DNA of 64,000 bases from JAMHWF01 sp048500255 (GTDB lineage: Bacteria; Pseudomonadota; Gammaproteobacteria; Burkholderiales; Burkholderiaceae_C). Below, one piece after another: positions 1 to 7,647 of this stretch. Position numbers and translations under genes: made by a program. How positions within the stretch are numbered: position 1 is the first letter of the stretch; each line of letters starts with the position of its first letter. The stretch lies in assembly GCA_048500255.1 (NCBI GenBank), contig JASNYH010000002.1:1-64000 (forward strand), in the 5' to 3' direction. Under the pieces are notes generated by a model that was not told the origin of the DNA, made no database searches, and saw only the letters and a program-made list of their open reading frames with translations.

Positions 1-161
1 CGCCGGCCGCAGTGCATTTGCTGCGCGTCGAGCGCGCCGATGCGGCGCTGCGCCAGCAGCTCACCGGCCTGTCGCCCGGCACACTGGCGGGGAGCGCGTT
101 CATGCCCTGCCCAGGGTCGGGCACGGCGAACAGCGACGTGGCGGCGAGCGGGGGGTCGTAG
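1..161 (+). CDS. 3' end of an unidentified gene (partial)
   Basis: An open frame enters from the left edge (first full codon at base 3) and ends at TAG 159-161, about 52 codons. Nearly every third base is G or C, as in the genuine genes of this window. It stops 10 bases before the end of the convergent S8 protease gene, a normal tail-to-tail spacing. The visible peptide has an Arg/Leu/Gln-rich helical part (LLRVERADAALRQQL) and a Gly/Ser-rich tail. I do not recognise the family. It could be the end of a larger protein or a chance frame in GC-rich DNA. Confidence 0.35.
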   Translation, partial: PAAVHLLRVERADAALRQQLTGLSPGTLAGSAFMPCPGSGTANSDVAASGGS

Positions 162-171
162 CGCGACGCGA

Positions 172-2004
172 TCAGCGGCGGCGCGTGCGGCGCCGCGAGG
201 CGGCACGCGATGCAGCGGCCGTCAGCAGCGTGACGAGCGCCAGCGCGGCAAGCCATGCCGGCTGCAGGGCGCCGCCGCCACCGCCGCCGACGCTTTCGGC
301 ATCGGGCTCGTCGGGACCGGCTTGGACAGCCGACACGACGGCCGGGCTGTCGATGTTCACCGCCGCAGCGCCTGTTGCGACATAGGTCGCCGGGGACTCC
401 GCATAGAGCAGTGCCTGTTCGGCGTCGAGCAGTCCCACGCCGCAAGTCGCCGTTGTACAAATGCATCGACCGTATGCTGACGATGCCGAGCACTCGGGCA
501 TATGGTTCGAGGTGACGTGCTTGCGCGCCGAAACCTTCAGACCTTCTACGATCTGGTCGTACGTCAGCGCCGGGTTGACGCTCAGCATCAACGAGACCGC
601 ACCTGCCACGACAGGCGCCGAGAAGCTGGTGCCGAACAACGTGGCATACCCGTAGGGAGCTATCGCGTCGACCCGCTGCTTGCCATTAATGTTCAGACCG
701 AGAAGGCCTTCGTCGCCCAGGAGGCTGCTCCAGTTTCCGTGGTCGTCGTCTGCGGCCTGAGGATCACCGCCCACGGTGGCCAACATAGCCTCCGGACCGA
801 AGTTGGAGTAGTTAGCCTTGAAGCCATCTCGGTTGGTCGCGGTGACGCCGATGACGCCGGGGCAGCGGGCCGGTCGCGAAACAGCGCTCTGTTCGTTGCC
901 TGCTGCCGCGATGATCACGACGCCCCTCGCCTTGAGTTCATCGATGACGTCTTGATAGTCCGCGCATCCGAGCGAGGCAGGACCGCCGAAACTCAGGTTG
1001 ATGATGCGAGCATGGTTCTGGGGAGGGTTGTCCGGCACGCCGGGAACGCTCAATCCGGCGGCCCACCGCATGCCGTCGAGAATGTCCGCAACAGTTGCTC
1101 CGCACTTTCCGGCCACGCGCACCGGCAGGATGCGCCCCTGCCAATTGATACTGGCGGTGCCGATGCCGTCGTTGGTACGCGCGGCGATCAGTCCTGCGAT
1201 ATTGGTCCCATGCCAGGAGCTCTCCTCCTCGAAGGGGCAGCTGGACGGATACGCTGCAACGTCTTCCGCGGTGACCCAGTCCCCGGGATCGGTAGCGTCG
1301 CCGTCGCGACCGCCCGTACCGTCATTCTCGAATCGCGGATCGCTGACGAAGTCGTAGCCGTCCAGGATGTGTCCCGCGAGTTGGGAGTGGTGCACGATGC
1401 CCGTGTCGAGCACAGCCACCAGAGCCGTCGGAAGCCCTTTCGCCTGATTCGAGCGATCCCACGCCCGCTGGAAGCCGGGCAAGCCGCGGCGACGGAGTGA
1501 GATCGGGTCGGCGTTCGTGCCGCCTACGGCATAGAGCCACCACTGCGGAACCTGTGACCCGCCCCCTTCCGACGGAAAAAAGCCCGGCGAGAAGCCCGGA
1601 TCGAATGGAGTCGCCAGGCGACGCTCCATCCTGTTCGGTCGGACCCATTCGACTTCCGGTCGGGCCGCCAGCCGCTGCATCAGCTGCTCGGCTTCGTCTG
1701 CCTGAAGCACCTTCCCGAAATCGATGTGCTGGAGAACACGACCCACGGGACGAGTTCGAATGGCGTGCTCAGGCAGCCCTGCCTCTCTCATTACCCCATG
1801 CAGGCGCTCAGTACGTTTGGCCTGCGCCTGCTCGAGCTGGTCGAGCGACTGCGCCGTGGCTCCGTTCTTCAGCCTGATCAGCAGGCCGTGGGCCAACGCG
1901 CCGGTGGATTGCACTTGGGCATGGGCAGCTACAGCCCCGAGCGCCGCGACGCCGGCAACAGCTGCCAGCGCCATCATTTGGCGCAACCTCACCCATGGAC
2001 CCAT
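172..2004 (-). CDS. Secreted S8 (subtilisin-type) serine protease with Gly-rich C-terminal sorting-like tail
   Basis: A 610-residue exported protease. Start chosen at 2004 because AGGGAG lies six bases upstream; a longer frame reaches 2235 without such a site. Residues 1-30 form a signal peptide (AAHAQ), and about 40-125 look like an inhibitor I9-type propeptide. The S8 triad is Asp200 (VLDTGI), His265 (WHGTNIAG) and Ser460 (GTSFSAP), with Asn370 in AAGNE as oxyanion-hole residue. The C-terminus (573-610) is six glycines, one hydrophobic helix and an Arg-rich end, the layout of GlyGly-CTERM/rhombosortase-type signals, so the protease may be membrane-held and later released. The gene is visibly less GC-rich than its neighbours. 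Substrate unknown. Confidence 0.93.
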   Translation of the reverse strand: MGPWVRLRQMMALAAVAGVAALGAVAAHAQVQSTGALAHGLLIRLKNGATAQSLDQLEQAQAKRTERLHGVMREAGLPEHAIRTRPVGRVLQHIDFGKVLQADEAEQLMQRLAARPEVEWVRPNRMERRLATPFDPGFSPGFFPSEGGGSQVPQWWLYAVGGTNADPISLRRRGLPGFQRAWDRSNQAKGLPTALVAVLDTGIVHHSQLAGHILDGYDFVSDPRFENDGTGGRDGDATDPGDWVTAEDVAAYPSSCPFEEESSWHGTNIAGLIAARTNDGIGTASINWQGRILPVRVAGKCGATVADILDGMRWAAGLSVPGVPDNPPQNHARIINLSFGGPASLGCADYQDVIDELKARGVVIIAAAGNEQSAVSRPARCPGVIGVTATNRDGFKANYSNFGPEAMLATVGGDPQAADDDHGNWSSLLGDEGLLGLNINGKQRVDAIAPYGYATLFGTSFSAPVVAGAVSLMLSVNPALTYDQIVEGLKVSARKHVTSNHMPECSASSAYGRCICTTATCGVGLLDAEQALLYAESPATYVATGAAAVNIDSPAVVSAVQAGPDEPDAESVGGGGGGALQPAWLAALALVTLLTAAASRAASRRRTRRR

Positions 2005-2028
2005 TCGTCGCTCCCTGAAGTCGGGCCG

Positions 2029-2034
2029 ATTATC
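2029..2034 (-). promoter_or_regulatory. Probable -10 box of the S8 protease promoter
   Basis: On the minus strand GATAAT (5 of 6 to the sigma-70 -10 consensus) lies 24 bases before the protease ATG. It would give a short leader that just contains the AGGGAG ribosome site. I see no good -35 box at 16-18 bases, so this is a motif-level call. Confidence 0.45.
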
Positions 2035-2218
2035 AGGTGCGGCCGCGCAACCGTCTGTAATCGCGCCCATGCCCTGCAAAGCATGGCCCCAGCACATCGC
2101 ACAACGTCGACGGCGATCGGTTCGCCGACATGTCGCGCTCTCGCAGCCGGCAAGAAACTGCCGCAGCGCCGGAATCTGGACTAGAGTAGACGCGGGTCGC
2201 CCAGCCGAGCACGCCCTC

Positions 2219-2455
2219 ATGGAAACCGTCAACATCTACGACGCCAAGTCGCGTCTCGCCCAACTGGTCGACAAGGCCGCCGCCGGCGAAGACGTGGTCG
2301 TGAGCCGCGACGGCAAGCCCTTGGTGCGCATCACGCGGCTGGAGGGCGCGAAGCGCGCGATCCGCTTCGGGCTGCTGCAGGGCAAAGTGATCGTCGCGGC
2401 AGACTTCGATGCGCCGTTGCCGCAGAGCGTGGTGTCGGATTTCGAACGGCATTGA
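2219..2455 (+). CDS. Phd/YefM-family antitoxin
   Basis: A 78-residue protein that opens with METVNIYDAKSRLAQLV, the N-terminal Phd/YefM fold that binds DNA as a dimer, followed by a linker (SRDGKPLVRI) typical of prevent-host-death antitoxins. The acidic C-terminal part (about 55-78) is where this family wraps around and neutralises the toxin. Its TGA overlaps the toxin ATG by one base (TGATG), so the two are co-translated. These antitoxins usually repress their own promoter. No strong ribosome site precedes the ATG. Because the partner toxin is frameshifted, the antitoxin may now be an orphan. Confidence 0.88.
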   Translation: METVNIYDAKSRLAQLVDKAAAGEDVVVSRDGKPLVRITRLEGAKRAIRFGLLQGKVIVAADFDAPLPQSVVSDFERH

Positions 2456-2830
2456 TGCGGCTGCTGCTCGACACGCACATCTTTCTCTGGGCCGTCGCCG
2501 GCTCGCCGGCCCTCGCGCCGGCGACCCGCAGCGCCATCGAATCCGCCGACGCGGTCTTCGTGTCGGCTGTCTCCATCTGGGAAGTGGCCATCAAGGCGCG
2601 TCTCGGCAAGATCCAGGCCGACGCCGACGAACTGGCAGCCGCGATCGAGGCGAGCGGTTTCGTCGAGCTTCCCGTCCGGGCTTCCCATGCCGCAGGCGTA
2701 GCCCGGCTCGACCTTCACCAACGACCCGTTCGACAGGCTGTTGATCGCTCAAGCCCTGGCCGAGCCACTCAAGCTGCTGACGGCCGACGCGGTGCTGGCG
2801 AAGTACAGCGACGTCGTCATGCTCGCCTGA
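2455..2830 (+). pseudogene. PIN-domain (VapC-like) toxin, frameshifted
   Basis: The start overlaps the antitoxin stop. The first frame gives a good PIN N-terminus: LLLDTHIFLWAV with the first catalytic Asp, and VSAVSIWEVAIKARLG with the Glu. After GVARLDLH, near 2718, this frame turns to nonsense and would run to 3075. The family's second half (DPFDRLLIAQALAEPLKLLTADAVL, ending MLA and TGA at 2828-2830) continues at once in another frame, from about 2721. Comparison with the usual LHHxDPFD motif suggests loss of two bases (or gain of one). The truncated product would lack the last two catalytic acidic residues, so it should be an inactive RNase. A base-calling error is the main alternative. 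Confidence 0.85.
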
Positions 2831-2837
2831 GCGCGAA

Positions 2838-2865
2838 GGGGCCGGGCCCTCGCGGGCGCGGCCCC
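2838..2865. terminator. GC-rich hairpin between convergent toxin and gapA genes
   Basis: GGGGCCG at 2838-2844 pairs exactly with CGGCCCC at 2859-2865 around a 14-base loop. It lies between the stop codons of the toxin gene (+) and gapA (-). There is no T tract on either side, so it may act as a weak bidirectional terminator or as a 3'-end stabiliser. Confidence 0.4.
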
Positions 2866-2888
2866 CTCGGCCTCGCGCGTCGCGGCGA

Positions 2889-3905
2889 TCACTTCGCCGA
2901 CATCAGCGCCACCGTCGTGTCGAGCATGCGGTTCGAGAAGCCCCACTCGTTGTCGTACCACGACAGCACCTTGACGAGCCGCCCGTCCGACGACACGCGC
3001 GTCTGCGTCGCGTCGAACACGCTCGACAGCGGGTTGTGGTTGAAGTCGACGCTCACCAGCGGCGCCGTGTTGTAGCCGAGGATGCCCTTCAACTCGCCTT
3101 CACTCGCGGCCTTGAGCACGGCGTTGACCTCGTCGAGCTTCGTCGCGCGCTTGGCGGTGAACGTGAGGTCGACGACGGAGACGTTGATCGTCGGCACGCG
3201 CATCGCAAAGCCGTCGAGCTTGCCGTTGAGCTCGGGCAGCACCAGGCCGACGGCCGCCGCGGCGCCCGTCTTCGTCGGGATCATGCTCATCGTGGCGCTG
3301 CGCGCGCGGCGCAGGTCCTCGTGATAGACGTCGGTCAGCACCTGGTCGTTGGTGTAGGCGTGGATCGTCGTCATCAGGCCCTGCTCGACGCCGATCGCGT
3401 CGTGCAGCGGCTTGACCAGCGGCGCCAGGCAGTTCGTCGTGCAGCTGGCGTTGCTGATGACGGTGTCGCTCGCCTTGAGCACCTTGTGGTTGACGCCGTA
3501 GACGATGGTGGCGTCGACGTCCTTGCCGCCGGGCGCCGAGATGATGACCTTCTTGGCGCCGCCGGCGATGTGGGCCGAGGCCTTCTCCTTCGTCGTGAAG
3601 AAGCCGGTGCACTCGAGCACGACGTCGACGCCGAGTTCCTTCCAGGGCAGCTCGGCAGGGTTGCGCTGCGCCAGCACGCGGATGCGGTCGCCGTTGACGA
3701 CCATGTGGTCGCCGTCGACCGTGACGGTGCCGGGGAACGGGCCGTGCGCCGTGTCGTACTTCGTCAGGTGGGCGTTGGTCTCGGGCTTGCCGAGGTCGTT
3801 GATCGCGACGATCTGGATGTCGTGCTTCTTGCCGCCCTCGTAGTGAGCGCGCAGCACGTTGCGGCCGATGCGTCCGTAGCCGTTGATGGCAACCTTGATG
3901 GTCAT
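2889..3905 (-). CDS. gapA: Glyceraldehyde-3-phosphate dehydrogenase, type I
   Basis: A 338-residue cytosolic enzyme that oxidises glyceraldehyde 3-phosphate with NAD and phosphate to 1,3-bisphosphoglycerate. The NAD-binding fingerprint INGYGRIGRNVLRA is at residues 8-20. The catalytic Cys155 sits in SNASCTTNC, with its partner His182 in TTIHAYTNDQ. The end (SWYDNEWGFSNRM) is typical. AAGGAG lies nine bases before the ATG. It is the second gene of a tkt-gapA operon with a 27-base gap, linking the pentose phosphate and lower glycolytic steps. Asp at the end of the second beta strand (AINDL) favours NAD over NADP. No pgk follows; the next gene is a convergent toxin remnant. Confidence 0.98.
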   Translation of the reverse strand: MTIKVAINGYGRIGRNVLRAHYEGGKKHDIQIVAINDLGKPETNAHLTKYDTAHGPFPGTVTVDGDHMVVNGDRIRVLAQRNPAELPWKELGVDVVLECTGFFTTKEKASAHIAGGAKKVIISAPGGKDVDATIVYGVNHKVLKASDTVISNASCTTNCLAPLVKPLHDAIGVEQGLMTTIHAYTNDQVLTDVYHEDLRRARSATMSMIPTKTGAAAAVGLVLPELNGKLDGFAMRVPTINVSVVDLTFTAKRATKLDEVNAVLKAASEGELKGILGYNTAPLVSVDFNHNPLSSVFDATQTRVSSDGRLVKVLSWYDNEWGFSNRMLDTTVALMSAK

Positions 3906-3932
3906 GATCGATGACTCCTTACGTCAGTTCGT

Positions 3933-6008
3933 TCAACTTGCGAGAACCGCTCGCACCGTGTCCGCGACGTTCGCGGCGGTGAATCCGAAGTGCTTGAACA
4001 GCACGCCCGCCGGCGCCGATTCGCCGTAGCGGTCGATGCCGACGACGGCGGCGCAGCCGTACTTCCACCAGCCGTCGGTGACGCCGGCCTCGACGGCGAT
4101 GCGCGGCACGCCGTCGGGCAGCACGCTGCGCTTGTAGTCGGCGCCCTGGCGGTCGAACGCCGTCGTGCTCGGCATCGAGACGACGCGCACCGCGATGCCG
4201 TCGGCCGCCAGCAGCGCCTGCGCGTGCAGCGCGAGCTGTACCTCCGAGCCGGTGGCGACGATGACGGCCTGGGCCTTCTTGCGCGCGAGGCCGACCTCGG
4301 CCGGCTCGGCCAGCACGTAGGCGCCGCGCGCGATCGTGTCGAAGCCCGCCTGCGCGCCGGCGTCGAGGCAGGCCTTGGGCGCGTAGGGCAGGTTCTGGCG
4401 CGACAGCAGCAGCGCGCTCGGCCGGTCGCGGCTGTCGAGCGCGCAGGCCCACGCGACGACGGTCTCGGCGGTATCGGCCGGCCGCCACACCTCGAGGCCC
4501 GGAATCAGGCGCAGCGACGCCGCGTGCTCGACGCTCTGGTGCGTCGGCCCGTCTTCGCCGAGGCCGATCGAGTCGTGCGTGAAGACGTGGACGACGCGCT
4601 GCTTCATCAGCGCGGCCATGCGGATGGCGTTGCGCGAGTAGTCGCTGAAGGTCAGGAACGTGCCGCCGTACGGGATGTAGCCGCCGTGCAGCGCGACACC
4701 GTTCATCAGCGCGGCCATGCCGAATTCGCGCACGCCGTAGTTGACGTGGCGCCCGCCGTTGGGTGCGCCGTCGGCGCCGTCGCCGAAGCGCAGCGGCGGC
4801 GTGTGCGTCGTCTGCGTCAGGTTCGAGCCGGTCAGGTCGGCGCTGCCGCCGAGCAGCTCGGGCAGCGCCTTCGTGAGCGCCTCGAGCGCGAGCTGGCTCG
4901 CCTTGCGCGACGCCACCGTCTCGGCCTTTGCGTGCGCCGCCGCCAGCGCGTCGAGCGTCGTCTGCATGAAACCTTGCGACAGCTCGCCGTTGACGCGGCG
5001 GGTGAACTCGCCCGCCAGGTCGGGATAGGCCGCCTTGTAGAGCGCGAACTTCGACGCCCACGCCGCCTCGTGCGCGGCGCCGCGCGCCTTGGCGTCCCAT
5101 CCTTCGTAGGCCGCCTCGGGCACGACGAAGGGCTCGTGCGCCCACGCCAGGCCGTGGCGCACGAGCTTGATCTCGTCGGCGCCGAGCGGCTCGCCATGCG
5201 CCTTGTGCGAGCCGGCGCGGTTGGGCGAGCCCTTGCCGATCACCGTCTTGCACACGATCAGCGTCGGCCGCGTCGACGGCTGCTTCGCCTGCGCGATGGC
5301 GGCGTCGATCGCCGCCACGTCGTGGCCGTCGACGCCGTCGATCACGTTCCAGCCGTAGGCGGCGAAGCGCCGCGCCGTGTCGTCGACGAACCAGGGCTGC
5401 ACCGCGCCGTCGATCGAGATGCCGTTGTCGTCGTACAGCGCGACGAGCTTGCCGAGCTTCCACGCGCCGGCCAGCGCGCACACCTCGTGGCTGACGCCTT
5501 CCATCATGCAGCCGTCGCCGAGGAAGACCCAGGTGCGGTGGTCGACGATGGTGTGGCCCGGCCGGTTGAACTCGTGCGCGAGCAGCTTCTCGGCCAGCGC
5601 CATGCCCACCGCATTCGCGATGCCCTGGCCGAGCGGGCCCGTCGTCGTCTCGACGCCGGGGGTCACGCCGACCTCGGGATGGCCCGGCGTGCGGCTGCCC
5701 ATCTGGCGGAAGCTGCGCAGCTCGCTCATCGGCAGGTCGTAGCCCGTCAGGTGCAGCAGCGCGTACAGCAGCATCGACGCGTGGCCGTTCGACAGCACGA
5801 AGCGGTCGCGGTCGGCCCAGCGCGAATTGCCGGGGTTGTGCTTCAGGTGCCGGCCCCACAGCGCGACCGCCATCTCGGCCATGCCCATCGGCGCGCCCGG
5901 ATGCCCCGAGTTGGCCTGCTGCACGGCGTCCATCGCGAGCGCGCGCAGCGCATTGGCCATGACGACGGGATCGGCCTCGGAGGCCATGAGGGACGAGTCG
6001 GCGGCCAT
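3933..6008 (-). CDS. tktA: Transketolase
   Basis: A 691-residue thiamine-diphosphate enzyme that moves two-carbon units between pentose and other sugar phosphates. Seen in order: the N-terminal GHPGAPMGMAEM, the GDGCMMEG thiamine-diphosphate motif, the pyrimidine domain with DSIGLGEDGPTHQ, and the C-terminal domain. Length is that of bacterial transketolases. The ATG at 6008 has GGAG four bases upstream; the next Met (5987) lacks a site. It leads the tkt-gapA operon and is divergent from the hemerythrin gene across 186 bases. Confidence 0.97.
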   Translation of the reverse strand: MAADSSLMASEADPVVMANALRALAMDAVQQANSGHPGAPMGMAEMAVALWGRHLKHNPGNSRWADRDRFVLSNGHASMLLYALLHLTGYDLPMSELRSFRQMGSRTPGHPEVGVTPGVETTTGPLGQGIANAVGMALAEKLLAHEFNRPGHTIVDHRTWVFLGDGCMMEGVSHEVCALAGAWKLGKLVALYDDNGISIDGAVQPWFVDDTARRFAAYGWNVIDGVDGHDVAAIDAAIAQAKQPSTRPTLIVCKTVIGKGSPNRAGSHKAHGEPLGADEIKLVRHGLAWAHEPFVVPEAAYEGWDAKARGAAHEAAWASKFALYKAAYPDLAGEFTRRVNGELSQGFMQTTLDALAAAHAKAETVASRKASQLALEALTKALPELLGGSADLTGSNLTQTTHTPPLRFGDGADGAPNGGRHVNYGVREFGMAALMNGVALHGGYIPYGGTFLTFSDYSRNAIRMAALMKQRVVHVFTHDSIGLGEDGPTHQSVEHAASLRLIPGLEVWRPADTAETVVAWACALDSRDRPSALLLSRQNLPYAPKACLDAGAQAGFDTIARGAYVLAEPAEVGLARKKAQAVIVATGSEVQLALHAQALLAADGIAVRVVSMPSTTAFDRQGADYKRSVLPDGVPRIAVEAGVTDGWWKYGCAAVVGIDRYGESAPAGVLFKHFGFTAANVADTVRAVLAS

Positions 6009-6147
6009 GCGGCTCCAGGTGCGGGCGGGGTGGGACGGCGGCGGGGGCGGGAAGGCCGCATTTTACGGGCCGCCGAAAATCGCTCCGCAGGCAGGGACGG
6101 CGCCTCGCGGCCGAGCCGCGCGGCGGCGCCGCCATGTTGCATTGCGA

Positions 6148-6161
6148 TTGATCCAGGTCAA
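6148..6161. promoter_or_regulatory. FNR/Anr-type binding box upstream of the hemerythrin gene
   Basis: The 14-mer TTGATCCAGGTCAA matches the FNR/Anr consensus TTGAT-N4-ATCAA in 9 of 10 defined positions. Its centre (6154.5) is 40.5 bases before the hemerythrin ATG. Class II FNR sites centre near -41.5, so transcription would begin at or beside the ATG. FNR-type regulators sense oxygen loss (some relatives sense NO). I see no convincing -10 box at the matching place, so the mode of action (activation or repression) is open. Confidence 0.6.
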
Positions 6162-6194
6162 CCGCTGCGGCGGCCGGCGTGCGAACCTAGCGTC

Positions 6195-6770
6195 ATGGAC
6201 CATCCTTCACTCAAGATCATCCGCGAAGAGCATGCGGCCGTCGCCGCGATGCTGCGTTCACTGTCGATGCTGCTGGCCGAGCACCGTCGCCACGGCACCC
6301 TGCCCGACTTCGCCGTGCTGCGCGCGATGCTGTTCTATCTCGACGAGTTCCCCGAGAAACTGCACCACGCCAAGGAGTCGGACCTGCTGTTCCCGCGCGT
6401 GCGCGAGCGCAGCGGCGAGCTCGGCGCGACGCTCGAGCGGCTCGACCGCGAGCACGACAACGGCATGACGCGCATCCGCGAGCTCGAGCACGCGCTGCTC
6501 GCCTTCGAGGTGATGGGCGAGCCGCGCCGCGAGGCGTTCGAGCAGGCGGTCGACCGCTTCGTCGAGACGCAGCTCGCGCACATGCGCACCGAAGAGCGCG
6601 AAGTGCTGCCGCTGGCGCAGCAGGTGCTGACCGACGACGACTGGGCCGAGCTCGACGCCGCCTTCCTCGAGAACAAGGATCCGCTGACCGGCCACGAGCC
6701 GTCCGAAGAGTTCCGCGAGCTGTTCAGCCGCATCGTGCGCATGGCGCCGGCGCCGATCGGGCTCGGCTGA
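6195..6770 (+). CDS. Hemerythrin-like HHE-domain protein
   Basis: A 191-residue cytosolic four-helix protein predicted to bind a di-iron centre. Candidate ligands: His in IREEHAAV, the pair in KLHHAKESDLLF (HxxxE type), His in REHDNG, and HMRTEEREVLP (second HxxxE). HHE proteins bind O2 or NO or protect against nitrosative and oxidative stress. No Shine-Dalgarno site precedes the ATG, and an FNR/Anr box centres 40.5 bases upstream, which suggests oxygen control. It stands alone: divergent from tktA and with a hairpin before murU. The exact ligand bound cannot be told from sequence. Confidence 0.9.
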   Translation: MDHPSLKIIREEHAAVAAMLRSLSMLLAEHRRHGTLPDFAVLRAMLFYLDEFPEKLHHAKESDLLFPRVRERSGELGATLERLDREHDNGMTRIRELEHALLAFEVMGEPRREAFEQAVDRFVETQLAHMRTEEREVLPLAQQVLTDDDWAELDAAFLENKDPLTGHEPSEEFRELFSRIVRMAPAPIGLG

Positions 6771-6792
6771 ACTTCGCCGCACGGAGCGACCG

Positions 6793-6818
6793 GCAGACGC
6801 ATCGCCGTCGCCGTCTGC
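6793..6818. terminator. Hairpin downstream of the hemerythrin gene
   Basis: GCAGACG at 6793-6799 and CGTCTGC at 6812-6818 form a perfect 7-bp stem with a 12-base loop, 23 bases after the hemerythrin stop. No T run follows. It may be a terminator separating hemerythrin from murU. Confidence 0.35.
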
Positions 6819-6848
6819 ACCGTGGTGCGCTCCTCCGGCGCGAGTGCC

Positions 6849-6854
6849 TACACT
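6849..6854 (+). promoter_or_regulatory. -10-like box immediately before murU
   Basis: TACACT (4 of 6 to TATAAT) ends eight bases before the murU ATG and sits in a short inverted repeat (GCGAGTG/CACTCGC). With no Shine-Dalgarno sequence, transcription from it would start at or within two bases of the ATG. No clear -35 box. Confidence 0.35.
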
Positions 6855-6862
6855 CGCGCACG

Positions 6863-7567
6863 ATGAGAGCACTGATCCTGGCCGCCGGCCGCGGCGAGCG
6901 CATGCGCCCGCTCAGCGACGACTGCCCCAAGCCGCTGCTCGTCGCGCGCGGCAAGCCGCTGATCGTCTGGCACCTCGAGGCGCTGGCGCGCGCCGGCGTG
7001 CGCGACGTCGTCGTCAACACGGCCTGGCTCGAGGAGCAGTTCCCCGTCGCGCTCGGCGACGGCGCGCGCTGGGGCGTGCGCATCCGCTGGTCGATGGAGG
7101 GCCGCGACCACGGCGGCGCGCTCGAGACGGCAGGCGGCATCGCCAAGGCGCTGCCGTGGCTCGCGCCGCGCGGCGACGAGGCGTTCTGGGTCGTCTCGGG
7201 CGACATCCACGCGCCCGACTTCGACTACGCGCCGGCGCACGCCGCGGCGTTCGAGCGCGGCAGCGACCTCGCCCACCTGTGGCTGGTGCCCAACCCGCCG
7301 TTCCACCGCGACGGCGACTTCCACCTCGATGCCGCCGGCCGCGTGCAGCGCGAGCCGCGCGACGCGCCGCGCACCTGGACCTACGCCAACATCGCCCTCG
7401 TGCGCCCGGCTCTCGTGGCCGGCGTGCGCGCCGGCGAGCGCGCGCCGCTCGGGCCGCTGCTGTTCGAAGCCGCGGCGCAGGGGCGGCTCGGCGGCGAGGC
7501 GCTGGCCGGGCGCTGGGCGAACGTGGGCACTCCCGGGCAACTGCAGGCGTTGAACGGGGCCCCGTAG
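6863..7567 (+). CDS. murU: MurU-like N-acetylmuramate-1-phosphate uridylyltransferase
   Basis: A 234-residue sugar-1-phosphate nucleotidyltransferase. The N-terminus MRALILAAGRGERMRPLS and PKPLL form the nucleotide-binding loop, VVSGDIHAPDF holds the metal-binding Asp, and WANVGTPGQLQAL is the C-terminal family motif. MurU makes UDP-MurNAc from recycled MurNAc-1-P, bypassing de novo synthesis and lowering fosfomycin sensitivity in pseudomonads. The usual partner, the kinase AmgK, is not next to it, so the specific MurU role is inferred; another sugar-nucleotide substrate is possible. Start ATG follows a -10-like box with no ribosome site. Confidence 0.82.
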   Translation: MRALILAAGRGERMRPLSDDCPKPLLVARGKPLIVWHLEALARAGVRDVVVNTAWLEEQFPVALGDGARWGVRIRWSMEGRDHGGALETAGGIAKALPWLAPRGDEAFWVVSGDIHAPDFDYAPAHAAAFERGSDLAHLWLVPNPPFHRDGDFHLDAAGRVQREPRDAPRTWTYANIALVRPALVAGVRAGERAPLGPLLFEAAAQGRLGGEALAGRWANVGTPGQLQALNGAP

Positions 7568-7647
7568 CGGCAAACGCGCAACACCGGGCGCTGCCGAGCC
7601 GGCCGCACCTCTTTTGCGGCGCCCGGCGCTGCGCTAACGTGCGGCCC

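Noticed and set aside
2452..3075. A 207-residue product for the PIN gene
   Set aside because: Past residue ~87 it reads out of frame across the toxin end and into gapA antisense; the genuine 3' part is in another frame ending at 2830.
3990..6770. A 926-codon open frame on plus, antisense to tktA and running into the hemerythrin gene
   Set aside because: It is a GC-bias shadow: low-complexity Arg/Val/Asp composition, no domain, while tktA on the other strand is complete. Only its last 191 codons, from 6195, are the genuine hemerythrin gene.
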